From the NCBI GenBank assembly GCA_003427395.1, contig BFEA01000178.1:1308888-1338932 (forward strand): DNA of 30,045 nt, read 5' to 3'. Position numbers and translations under genes: made by a program. The first letter of the stretch is position 1. Each line of letters begins with the position of its first letter. Positions 1-8,038 of this stretch are shown piece by piece. Source of the stretch: Chara braunii. Its lineage: Eukaryota > Streptophyta > Charophyceae > Charales > Characeae. The notes beneath the pieces are model-generated. The model was not told where the DNA came from. It saw only the letters and a list, made by a program, of their open reading frames with translations, and ran no database searches.

Positions 1-59
<59 letters not shown>
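1..59. repeat. (CT)n microsatellite
   Basis: Uninterrupted CT dinucleotide tract reaching the window edge, so its true length is unknown. A second pure CT tract lies at 19554-19628 and long AG tracts at 23818-23940. Confidence 0.98.
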
Positions 60-61
<2 letters not shown>

Positions 62-852
62 CCCCCCAACACAACGGGCCTGGAAACCCTTCAGTCAGAC
101 GGTCAATCGATCAATCAATCAATTAATCATCCCACATAGTAAGAAGGGGGGACATCGACTCAGGGGAGCGGATGAAAAAAAATATAACGGGATGGAGATG
201 CAGTCTGGGGGGGAGGAAGATCGCATCCAGGCGTGGTGTAGAAAAAGGAAAGAAACGTATCCATCCCGACGCCTCCCTCCAATCAGCTGCTCACCGTCGT
301 CGACCTCCTGACATCACCTCCCTCCCCACATCATCTTGTTCCGCCTATCATCCTCCTCCCATGATAGAGCCACGCAACGTTATTGACGGGGACCACGCGA
401 CGGGATTGAGGGAAGATGGGACAAGGGGGGTGGACAGGGAATCTAGGATGGAATTTAGATTGGAAGCGGATGGTGTCGGGACAGAACAGAGTAGGGATGC
501 GGACTGATCATCTATCTCCTTATGATCCGACGAGGACAGCGACGAGGCACGATGGCCGAAAAGGGAAGCGATGAGGCACGATGGCTGAATATCTGTCGCG
601 ACGTCTGCAGACGTTGGTCACTGCCTCAATCGGGAAGAACCACACTCGACAAACAAGGGCCTAGCCGATTCCAAAATGGGTAACTTTTCTTCTCTGGGAG
701 ACCCTAACCACACTCGAAAGTCCAGAAACCGCCATTAGGCGAGTATCCAACATCAGACGATGATTCAACGAGATAACATTGAGAGTAATTAGCGAAACAA
801 TGCACGGACTGGCATAATGAGCACAGGTACGAGAGACGGTGTAATCGGATCT
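60..852. other. No gene recognised; two short tandem patterns
   Basis: I recognise no coding or RNA gene here. An AATC-type run occupies about 103-128. A diverged tandem pair with period 29 occurs at 539-560 and 568-589, sharing the words GAGGCACGATGG and GCTGAA/GCCGAA. A 111-codon ORF at 172-507 shows no recognisable domain and its composition looks non-coding. Confidence 0.6.
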
Positions 853-1542
853 CTACCAGCGACCCAAAAAAAAGAAAAAGACTGACGTGGCAGTTGCAGG
901 GCCGTCAAATATAAAGCTCGAAAGGCATTCGTGTATGCGTATATATATTACCTTAAGGGCTTCGGAACCGCCAAAGCAATGCAGATCTCTTAAGAGCCTC
1001 TTCCTCTCGTCATGATGGAGGTCCCATCTTCCCGCCCAACCGGCGCCTCCTCTGCCTCCCGGCCAAGGCAATGACAGGTCATCTACCTGGCACTCGGGCA
1101 GGGGCGCACAGAAATCTGCCGACGCCAACGGCAACAATAACCTCCTGCTCTGGTCGCAGGCGACCCCAGCTACCCATGATGGGGGAGGAGACACCCCAGG
1201 TGCCGCCGCGGCCTCGCGCGCCATGTTCGCTGCAAGACGCAAAGCACGCAACCCTCCCAAATCTGCAACCTTGTTGTAAATCCTCGTCCTCTCCTTGGAA
1301 CTGCATGCTTTGCTCACAAACCCACCGCAACAGGGGACAACAAGACCGAGAGCGACGTCTACACATTCGGGACCGCCGAGAAGAAACAACTCCGACAAGT
1401 TGGCGCGAGTTTTCGAGTCCAAGCATACCAGCTTGCAATCGATCGCCTCTCCGCCATGGATATGGCCCCGACAGGTCGCGTACCCCGCGCAGTCATCCAT
1501 CTCGCTCTCCCACGCAACCCGCCTGATGCAAGACGAGCGCAA
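853..1542 (-). CDS. Weak hypothetical ORF, 229 codons
   Basis: Longest open frame in the first 2 kb, minus strand. The predicted protein is rich in Ala, Gly, Arg and Cys, has no motif or membrane segment I recognise, and ends in a Phe run derived from an A-rich tract on the plus strand. The opposite strand is also open over much of the same GC-rich segment, so openness is weak evidence. No convincing promoter or splice signals were seen. It could be an exon, a transposon remnant or chance. Confidence 0.18.
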   Translation of the reverse strand: MRSSCIRRVAWESEMDDCAGYATCRGHIHGGEAIDCKLVCLDSKTRANLSELFLLGGPECVDVALGLVVPCCGGFVSKACSSKERTRIYNKVADLGGLRALRLAANMAREAAAAPGVSPPPSWVAGVACDQSRRLLLPLASADFCAPLPECQVDDLSLPWPGGRGGAGWAGRWDLHHDERKRLLRDLHCFGGSEALKVIYIRIHECLSSFIFDGPATATSVFFFFLGRW

Positions 1543-2089
1543 CCGTCGCAGCCTATCGCACGGATTGGTTAGTTACCTAGACCACCGACACAAGTTCAAT
1601 ACATATAGATAGATCGCCAGACCTACCCGGGAAGGGGTTTTCTGGGGCTGCCTGCCAACAACGAGTCTCTCTGCCGGGTGGTGGGGGCCACACGCAAAGG
1701 GGGGGTGGATTCAGACCCTGAATCTGAAGGTGTTTTATGCAACGATACAGAAAAGCAGATCTAACTCTGTACTCTGCACTTCTCCACAAACAGGCCCAGA
1801 TTCGAGCGACTTGGCTAGTTGGAGGACAGCCTAAGTCCGTATGTACCGGGCCTTGCTAAGGTAGATGACAGAAGAAAATGGGCCTCGCTCCACTACTCTC
1901 CAAATGTGCAAAATGCGAATGAATCATCCGCTAGAACATGGAACTATACAGCACCATATGTTTTGTCCTTTGTGCATGCGGAGAGCAGTGGAGAAAGGAA
2001 AAACGCGTGACCTCCCTTCCATCCTCACAAGAGCACCTTTTTACTTATTTCTGGATCAGGATGGAGTCTCTCCCAGATGCATATGTCCG
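1543..2089. other. No gene recognised; short U6-like scrap
   Basis: No coding or RNA gene is supported. At 1741-1757 there is a 17-base exact match to part of the U6 copy at 4687-4703, including the same internal deletion relative to canonical plant U6. It is too short to call a gene. Confidence 0.4.
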
Positions 2090-2092
2090 GCC

Positions 2093-2153
2093 GTAAATGC
2101 GTTGAAGTACATTTCAGATACTGGTAATGCAAGTACGCCCTGAATAGAAGTCA
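2093..2153. repeat. 61-bp direct repeat X, copy 1
   Basis: Nearly identical to 2545-2606, with a handful of substitutions. Its first 16 bases, with three more upstream, recur exactly as a 19-bp word at 2273-2291, on the far side of the SINE-A fragment. The arrangement suggests duplication or retrotransposition of this flank with the SINE. Confidence 0.75.
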
Positions 2154-2154
2154 C

Positions 2155-2272
2155 ACGTTTTTCGTTTCGTGCCCAACCGGTTCAATTACCTGTCGAATCT
2201 GGACAGGACGGCTTTTCAGGCCTTTTTTATTGTCATTATAGTATTACGGGAAACCCCGTAGCAGCCACATCA
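2155..2272 (-). mobile_element. SINE-A copy 1, 5'-truncated
   Basis: Reverse-complement match to the 3' end of the full-length SINE at 2757-3208. Shared landmarks, read on the minus strand, are GATGTGGCTGCTACGGGG, then AATAAAAAAGGCCTGAAA, then ACAGGTAATTGAA followed by GGTTGGGC and an A-rich tail. Only about the last 110 bp is present and the tRNA-like head is missing, as in 5'-truncated retrotransposition. Confidence 0.8.
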
Positions 2273-2544
2273 GCCGTAAATGCGTTGAAGTTTAGGCAGT
2301 AGAGATTGTGCCAGACGTAGACATAGAGGCAGACGTAGTGCTTGTAGCTGTTGTTGTAGAGTTAGGCTTCGCAGCCTCAGAGCTGCTGGGTTGAAAAAGA
2401 CCCGCAGGCACAGCCTGTAAGCTAAGCTGGACTGGATGATGCTTCCAGCACTTCGCATCCGGAAGTAATGTAGAGGTCCCCGGCCTCTGATGAAATTTTG
2501 AAATGAATTTGAAGTTCAATAAAAAATAATAATAATAAAGAAAA

Positions 2545-2606
2545 AGTAAATGCCTTGAAGTACATTTCCGATAGTGGTAATGCAAGTATGCCCTGAATAG
2601 AAGTCA
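2545..2606. repeat. 61-bp direct repeat X, copy 2
   Basis: Second copy of the repeat at 2093-2153. It ends in GAAGTCAC and runs directly into the target-site duplication of the following SINE. An AATAATAATAAAGAAAAAG stretch lies immediately upstream. Confidence 0.75.
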
Positions 2607-2614
2607 CTCTTTAA

Positions 2615-2752
2615 ACCACCAGTACTTGGGCACTGCGAGCAGCGCCGGCCGCCCAAATCTCGAAGCAGCGCCGGCTGTCTATTCGATTTATCGACGGCCG
2701 CCGCGGAAATCGCGTAGCGTTAACGCTAAGGCGTAGCCCAAGTACTGGTGGT
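2615..2752. mobile_element. MITE copy 1, TTAA-flanked
   Basis: A 138-bp element with terminal inverted repeats: left ACCACCAGTACTTGGGC, right its exact complement. It is flanked by TTAA at 2611-2614 and 2753-2756. It is GC-rich, holds an internal AGCAGCGCCGGC duplication, and lacks the central core of the three ~200-bp relatives at 3429, 16437 and 26747. TTAA target choice is the hallmark of piggyBac-type transposases, but these termini are not the usual piggyBac ends, so superfamily is an inference. Confidence 0.85.
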
Positions 2753-2756
2753 TTAA

Positions 2757-3208
2757 TCCAGCGGCCTAGCTCAGTTGGTAAGGCACGCAAGTGGCATTCA
2801 GAAGGTCTTGGGCTCAATCCCCATTGACCTCATGTACTTTCCTGGGCAAGCTTGGTGCCCACCACCGAGAGATATGCTATTGGTCCCCCCCAGTGGCATT
2901 GAGCAGAGACTGATGATGTTCATAGGGGGAGGGGAGCGGAGGGGAGGCACAGTGACTGACCCATCTAAGAAGCTCTGTCCTGATGCTACCGGCTAACCCC
3001 TGGGCGGTATTGCCCACCTGCTGTAGCAGGTATCGCACCTGCTGGTGGCTGCAGCTCCCGCATATTCCCTCGTTGGAGGCTTGAGCACGGATGTGGCTGC
3101 TACGGGGTTCCCCGTAATACTATAATGACAATAAAAAAGGCCTGAAAGGCCTTTCTGCCCAGATTTGACAGGTAATTGAATTGGTTGGGCTTAAAAAAAA
3201 AAAAAAAA
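2757..3208 (+). mobile_element. SINE-A copy 2, full length, tRNA-derived
   Basis: The head resembles a tRNA: TAGCTCAGTTGG (A box) and GGCTCAATCCC (B box) with roughly tRNA spacing. The body runs into the same 3' region seen in copies 1 and 3 and ends in an A run at 3193-3210. A 12-bp duplication, AAGTCACTCTTT, occurs at 2601-2612 and 3209-3220, bracketing the SINE plus the MITE at its 5' junction. The 3' A tail and duplication imply mobilisation by an L1-type LINE; the SINE encodes no protein. Confidence 0.88.
2767..2821 (+). promoter_or_regulatory. Internal RNA polymerase III promoter of SINE-A
   Basis: A box at about 2767-2779 and B box at 2811-2821, separated as in tRNA genes. In this family they would direct transcription from near 2757. 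The B box has one departure from the GGTTCRANNCC consensus (C at the third position). Confidence 0.75.
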
Positions 3209-3231
3209 AAGTCACTCTTTTTTTGTGTGTC

Positions 3232-3424
3232 CCGTATAGGTTTTTTGGTGATGGGTTTTCTTTTGTCTCCTTTTGTCAGGGCCAGTGCTGCCGTTGAGGG
3301 ATAGGTGCGAAGACCTTGTATACAGGGACGGGGATCCGAGCTCCCGGTGGGGTGGGACAACCCGGCTGTCCTTGTTGTTGGCTACTGTGCTGATGTAATT
3401 TGCCTTGGGCACTGGGCCCTTCTT
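3232..3424 (+). mobile_element. Possible SINE-B copy 1
   Basis: The 3' end, TGTAATTTGCCTTGGGCACT followed by GGGCCC and a T-rich end, matches the minus-strand element at 28690-28855, which has a long A tail. The central segment contains GGGATCCGAGCTCCC, a degenerate B-box-like sequence. No TSD was found, and the 3' end is interrupted by the MITE at 3429. The 5' boundary is a guess. Confidence 0.4.
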
Positions 3425-3428
3425 TTAA

Positions 3429-3631
3429 ACCACCAGCACTTGGCCCAGCTATGGATGCCGAGCCTGGAATGCCCCTGCACGCCGATTTTTGCGGAAGCAA
3501 CGGGGTACCGTTTCAAAATAGTTTTGGCTGGCGCTTCCAGCCATGATTGAGGTCCGGTACCCCGAAGCCCTAAAGGGCGGCGCTTTAAGGGGACAGCGCC
3601 GCGGCCGATAGCTGGGCCAAGTACTGGTGGT
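3429..3631. mobile_element. MITE copy 2
   Basis: A 203-bp member of the MITE family: left ACCACCAGCACTTGGCCCAG, right end the near-complement CTGGGCCAAGTACTGGTGGT. TTAA lies immediately to the left (3425-3428); the right TTAA is degraded to TAGAA. The core shares TTTTGGCTGGCGC and TCCAGCCA with copies 3 and 4. It lies at the 3' end of the possible SINE-B. Confidence 0.85.
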
Positions 3632-3675
3632 AGAAAGTAGGCAAAGTTTGGCAAAAAACAAAAGAAGTTGCCCTT

Positions 3676-3908
3676 TTCTCGTTTTGTGCCCAACCAATTC
3701 AATTACCGGTCGAATCTGGACAGGAGGGCTTTTCAGGCCTTTTTTACTGTGATTACAGTACTACGGAAACCCCGTAGCAACCACATCCGTGTTCAAGCCT
3801 CCAACGAGGGAACATGCAGGAGCTGCACCCACCAGCTGGTGGACGATACCGTCCAGGGGTCAGCCTGTAGCATCAGGACCCAGCTTCTTCGATGGGCCAA
3901 TCACAGAG
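3676..3908 (-). mobile_element. SINE-A copy 3, 5'-truncated
   Basis: Reverse-complement match to about 2945-3191 of the full-length SINE, including CTCGTTGGAGGCTTG and the CTACGGGG, AAAAAAGGCCTGAAA and GGTTGGGC landmarks. The tRNA head and first part of the body are missing. Its truncated 5' end abuts U6-derived sequence at 3911. Confidence 0.8.
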
Positions 3909-3910
3909 CT

Positions 3911-4586
3911 GAACGATACAGAGAAGATTAGGATGGCCCAAAATTACGGCAAGAATGACACGCATAATTTTTTTTATTTTTATTTTTTTTTGAAGCTGCC
4001 TTCTCCTCATCGGGGGACAGCCATATATTTTTCTCTCACCTCACATATCTTTCTTTTTAACTGGCGTTCTGCCATGTCATGGAACGTATCTTTCTTTTCA
4101 ATACCTACCACTACTCCTAAGACTATACAGGGGACCCCTGCAAGCATAGCTTTCTACCTCTCTTCTGTGAAGGAAGGTTACCTCTCTCAGTCGTTGGAGA
4201 GGGGTAAGGGCATGTTTGCCCCTTGCCCTAGCGTTTTAGGGTGCAGGGTTGGGGCCGCCAGTGGGGGCCCGGCTAACACAAGGACCGGGCATTTTGCCGG
4301 TAACTGTGCCTCCCTATTCATCTTTCCCTACCCCCATCGAGAAACAGAAGTGTCTAAAGCCAACACTCTCCCACACACCATACTCAACCCACTCACACAC
4401 GCACTCACACCCGTGTTGGCTGAAGACCTTACTGATACCGACTGGGAGGATCCAGCTGACTATCTCAGTTGGTTGGCCCCAAGAGTGCTACAGGCGGGCA
4501 TGGGCAGTGAACCCACAACCTCCTGAATGCCACTTGCGTGCCTAACCAATTGAGCTAGGCCGCTGGATGACAGAAATGGTCCTAAA
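3911..4586 (+). pseudogene. U6 snRNA fragment, interrupted by SINE-C
   Basis: The segment 3911-3966 matches U6 from GAACGATACAGAGAAGATTA through GACACGCATAA, with a small insertion after GGCCC. About 4570-4586 resembles the U6 3' end (AGAAATGGTCC). The two parts are separated by the minus-strand SINE at 3968-4567. The first ~30 nt of U6 are absent. The simplest reading is a U6 retrocopy later split by a SINE. The 3' piece is short, so the split is inferred. Confidence 0.7.
3968..4567 (-). mobile_element. SINE-C, about 600 bp, tRNA-headed
   Basis: Reading from 4567 downward, the head is almost identical to that of SINE-A, with TAGCTCAATTGGT (A box, 4545-4557) and GGTTCACTGCC (B box, 4503-4513). 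The body is unlike SINE-A and ends in an A-rich tail (T-rich on plus, 3968-3991). At 600 bp it is long for a SINE. A short TGTCAT word occurs near both ends, a possible short TSD. Shared head with a different body suggests head swapping or two families founded by one tRNA. Confidence 0.78.
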
Positions 4587-4658
4587 AATTAAAATAAAAG
4601 AAAAGAAAAAAGAAAAGAAAAAAGAACGAATAACAGAGCAACGATAGTGGTAATAATT

Positions 4659-4748
4659 GTCCTTCGGGACATCCGTTAAAATTGGAACGATACAGAAAAG
4701 CATGGCCCCTGCGCAAGGATGACACGCATAAATCGAGAAGTGGTCCAA
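4659..4748 (+). pseudogene. U6 snRNA retropseudogene with 15-bp TSD
   Basis: The sequence begins exactly at the U6 5' end (GTCCTTCGGGACATCCG) and continues through AACGATACAG, GCATGGCCCCTGCGCAAGG, ATGACACGCATAAATCGAG and TGGTCC. Relative to plant U6 it lacks bases in the 5' stem-loop and a GATTA-like block before GCATGG. A perfect 15-bp repeat, ATAGTGGTAATAATT, flanks it at 4644-4658 and 4749-4763. No upstream plant snRNA promoter (USE or TATA at proper spacing) is visible and there is no A tail. It is a LINE-mobilised copy rather than a working snRNA gene. Confidence 0.93.
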
Positions 4749-4763
4749 ATAGTGGTAATAATT

Positions 4764-5403
4764 AAACAATAAAATAATAATAACAAATAGAACGTATACA
4801 GGCTATCTTTCATGCCCGATACATTCTCACCAGAGGGGAGGCTTTGAAGAGACACGTCGTGTTGGAACGAGGCCTCACGCGCTTCTCCTCATTTCTGCAG
4901 GATGAGCGCGTGCAGAGTTTTTGTTTTTTCTACGAATTCACATTTTTCATACATACAACAGAGAATTGCATTTGTACTCCATCAGCACCCCGTCCAGGGG
5001 CGAGGTCCCACTAGCCAAGAGGATTGGATTGAGCGCCTTAATTTGGCCGTGTTTGTGGACAAGTGCAGAAAATCGAGACTGAACTCCTTTTCTGCATCTC
5101 TGCCTAACCAGATTCAGGATCTTAATCCAATCCCCGTTGCAAGTGGGACCATGCTCCAGCTATTTTGTCAGAGTCGCTGTGCATACACGGCCGCAACCTT
5201 TGGGGGCCTGGAAAGGTCCTGTAGTGCGACCGGGAAGGAAGCTGGTGGGCCCAAGGGAAACAGGGAAAGGGTTTTGCTTATTTTATTCTTGGGTCATCAG
5301 CGTGTGTGAAAACTCTTGCGCTGTCGTCCAAGATTTAGAGCCAGAGGTCATGTACTAACTTCCAATTTTTAGGGAGTTATATCTGTCAATTAGTTGAGAG
5401 GGT
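4764..5403. other. No gene recognised
   Basis: AT-rich sequence up to about 4800, then mixed-composition DNA. An open frame at 4902-5309 on the plus strand has no motif I recognise and its composition does not stand out. No repeat in this window matches it. Confidence 0.5.
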
Positions 5404-5760
5404 ATGGGAGGTGGACCCCACTGCCAAACCCAAATTGTAGGCCCCGGAGGTGGGAAAGAGAAAAGCAGACCCCACTGCAGCACAAATTTTTGGCAGTTCC
5501 GTTGGTGCCGGTTACCGGATAGGGAAAACTTTCCCTTCCCTATATGGGAACTTCACGTCCGCTTGTCTCCCTGGCTCTCCTTTCCACATGGGATGGCCAA
5601 ACCGAGGGAGGTGCCCCCCCCCTACTCCCTCAGAATGGCCGAACCGCACGGAATGGGCAAAAAGAGCGTTTTCCAAACCTTTGTCGCAAAGCAGTGGGGT
5701 TTCACAAATTGTCTTCCAAAGCTTTGCCGCAAAGCAGTGGGGTCCACCTCTGGGCCTCCC
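5404..5760. mobile_element. Small inverted-repeat element with GGACCCCACTG ends
   Basis: AGGTGGACCCCACTGC at 5409-5424 is exactly complementary to 5734-5749, and GGGAGG/CCTCCC extends the outer ends. A 44-bp-period duplication near the right end repeats CGCAAAGCAGTGGGGT (5685-5700 and 5729-5743). The same GACCCCAC word recurs in the larger element next door. No transposase is encoded. Confidence 0.6.
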
Positions 5761-5882
5761 TGCACTAGGCTAGACACATGAAAATTTTCAAGAGTTCATC
5801 TAGCGCTGTCAGACTCCTGGATTGGCATCAAGTGCTGTCGTCGCTGCACTTACTCCGGACTCTCCACTCTCGTGAGCATTTA
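5761..5882. other. Short motif region between two TIR elements
   Basis: On the minus strand this segment carries GAGAGTGGAGAGT, then AGTGCAGCG, also found at 17177-17200. It also contains TCAAGAG, the complement of CTCTTGA words clustered at 15640-15810. No coding sequence. Confidence 0.4.
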
Positions 5883-6579
5883 TAAGGCCTGGACCCCACT
5901 GGCCGGCGGCCTGGGAAAGTTCGGGCGCTGTAGTGTTTTCCAGACCCCACCGGTGTTGGAAACCGGTGTGGAAAGTCGGCCCGGAAAGGAATTCCAGACC
6001 CCACCGTGCTTGGAAGCAGGTCGCGGAAATGCTGATGGGGCGTTTCTACTCGGTCGGCGGTCTGGAAATTCAACGCCAACCGCTTTCCATTCCCTTTCCA
6101 AGATGAGCAGGGGGGGGGGGCATGTCAATCCGTTTCCAGACAACGGCTGGACGGCGACCACGCACCCTCGTCGTGGACCGTTTTTTGGACCGGGAGGCCA
6201 CCTCGGACATGCTCTTTTTTTTTGCTGTCGCACGGTTTTCCCAAGGGCCCGAATGTCTGGGCCATCCATGCTCCCCTCACTTTATAAACGGCATGGTGAA
6301 CTGCCCACATCCGATGGATACATGGCAACGCTGTGACTGTGATGGGAACGGCATCAACCCTTGCACACCAGCTGCCGTGGCCACTTGACGAGCACACAAC
6401 CTTCACGGACCCGTGCTCCTTGCCAAACCCTCCTCCTTGGGATAATCGGTAGAAGGCGCCCACGCCAAAATCTTTTCGGTTTTGGGCGCCCAAAGTTTAG
6501 CCGTTTGGTACTACTGGCCCAATGACTTGCATGTGGGGTACTACAGGCCCACGCGTCGCTCCAAGGGCCCTACCGGATC

Positions 6580-6611
6580 ATGAATCTGGCGCATAACAGC
6601 GCCAGATTCAT
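6580..6611 (+). repeat. Perfect 13-bp stem-loop 1
   Basis: Arm ATGAATCTGGCGC (6580-6592), loop ATAACA, arm GCGCCAGATTCAT (6599-6611). It is preceded by GGGCCCTACCGG, also found before stem-loop 2. Confidence 0.9.
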
Positions 6612-6696
6612 TTTGATGTAAAAGAGACCAGGGGTGGTAACGCTGAAGTATCATTTAAGGCCCACGTACGCGATTTTGAAAAAGAAGGGCCCTACC

Positions 6697-6739
6697 GGTT
6701 CATGAATTTGGCGCAGAAACAGCGCCAAATTCTTGAACC
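6697..6739 (+). repeat. 18-bp stem-loop 2, relative of stem-loop 1
   Basis: Arms 6697-6714 and 6722-6739 pair with one mismatch around loop AGAAACA. Compared with stem-loop 1, a C-G pair is replaced by T-A on both sides (GAATCTGG/CCAGATTC versus GAATTTGG/CCAAATTC), so the change preserves pairing. Confidence 0.9.
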
Positions 6740-7380
6740 GTTAAAAACAGCCCCAGGGAGATGTGGCCACGGTGCGAAGGCGCCTTTCACCCAGGGGAAA
6801 GTTGTTTGGGCCGGTAGTACCAAACGGCCGAACTTTGGGCGGCCAAAACCGAAAAGGTTTTGGCGTGGGCTCTTTCTACCAATTATCCCCTCCTCCTTCG
6901 TCGACGGCTATGGCTTGCCGTCAGTGCTCCGTACCTGCACTCCCACTCTGGATGGTCCAGCTTGGAAAACTGGTTTCGACGGCAGGAGTGTGGGGGGGGG
7001 GGGGGCAGCCGCCGATGCTCCCAACGGTAATTTCCGTGCACAGACAGGTTTAGCCGCCAGAGCAGACCCCGTGAGGTCGTTGTGTGTTGCACGATACTTG
7101 TGCGGCCCCCGCCACACCGGGTCGCGCACGGCCACACACAGACTTGTCCTGGTGCAGGCCGATAGAAGGCCATGGACCACAGCCCCGGGTAGACTTGCCT
7201 TTTCGGGAAACACCCTGGGGGGATTTCCTATTCGGGCATGTCCATTTGTTTCCAGTGCCGAGAGTCAAGGGTGGCGGTGGGGTTCCAACGAAACGCGGCA
7301 AGTTCTTTCCAACCACGTTCGGCAGTTTTTTTGTGGCCAACATCAGTTTCCCGCCGCCGGGCAGTGGGGTCTAGGCCTTA

Positions 7381-8038
7381 GGTTCAAATGAGGCCGGGGA
7401 CCTCACAATTCAACCCGGAGTTATCCTGGCAGCATCAGTCAGTTTAGCTTAAGAAGAAAAACATTTAACAAGCAGACAAAGTACCAAAACAGCAAAGCAT
7501 AAGCTCTTGAGCACTAGAAGCCTGCCCAGACCCTAGCCTACTTAATATAGGTAGGGCCGAGAGCCTCCAGAGAACTGACCTAGAGACAAGACGAATTTCG
7601 AACGACCACTTTGCGTAACTCACTTGACCAAACGGATCCTAAAACGGGGCCTATAGGTCGCCTATGCAATGGCAGCGATACACTTTCATACCGAGTGACT
7701 AGGTACAACCTCCATGAAAGTCGAGCAACTACCTTATTCATACCCTACCTCCCTGCAGTTGAATGGGGCCGAGTAGAGGTTTGTTGTAAAGTCCCCTGTC
7801 ATCCATCGGGAGAGTACCTATCTACCTTCCGGCGAGACTGCTGCCAGGCTGTTCTTCTTTGCCCAAGACCTCAGGAACCATAGTCTGGCTTTGTACCTTG
7901 TCGGTTCTTGTTTACTTAGAACCTTCCTTCTCCATTCCACTACCAACATTTGTCGCAGCGTGGCTTTCATGCCCCCATTGAGAGTAGCGTATGAAAGATA
8001 TTACTTTCCAAAAGGATTGAATTTCTTTCTTTCCAGAT
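7381..8038. other. LINE 3' flank; no separate gene recognised
   Basis: Lies downstream of the LINE ORF2 stop on the minus strand and is probably its 3' untranslated region, at least in part. I see no poly-T run marking the LINE end. Short open frames are featureless. Confidence 0.4.

Larger units (their letters stand above)
6439..6889. repeat. 84-bp inverted repeat pair around a 283-bp centre
   Basis: Left arm 6439-6522 and right arm 6806-6889 are complementary with scattered mismatches. Landmarks: GGTAGAAG..GCCCACGCCAAAA, then TTTCGGTTTTGGGC, then CCGTTTGGTACTACTGGCCC on the left, each matched in reverse on the right. Transcription across it would give a long hairpin RNA. Confidence 0.88.
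5883..7380. mobile_element. 1.5-kb inverted-repeat (foldback-like) element
   Basis: The left end TAAGGCCTGGACCCCACTGG (5883-5902) is matched in inverse by 7359-7380, and both ends continue into CCGGCGG-type sequence. Inner arms at 6439-6522 and 6806-6889 are a second, stronger inverted repeat. Near the left end the motif CAGACCCCAC recurs at 5892, 5943 and 5997, about 51-54 bp apart, like subterminal transposase-binding repeats. Open frames inside have no recognisable transposase motifs. A TA target duplication is possible; no longer TSD was found. Likely a non-autonomous DNA transposon of unknown superfamily. Confidence 0.65.

Noticed and set aside
2757-2830. Functional tRNA gene
   Set aside because: A and B boxes are present, but no acceptor stem closes, and the sequence continues into a SINE body with an A tail and TSD.
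3911-3966. Classic 5' U6-retroelement chimera by template switching
   Set aside because: The U6 is antisense to the adjacent truncated SINE-A, whereas the known chimeras join U6 in sense orientation upstream of the element.
6702-7391. 229-codon plus-strand ORF as a transposase
   Set aside because: GC-rich region open on several frames, no DDE/DDD or zinc-finger motifs; it overlaps one arm of the inverted repeat.
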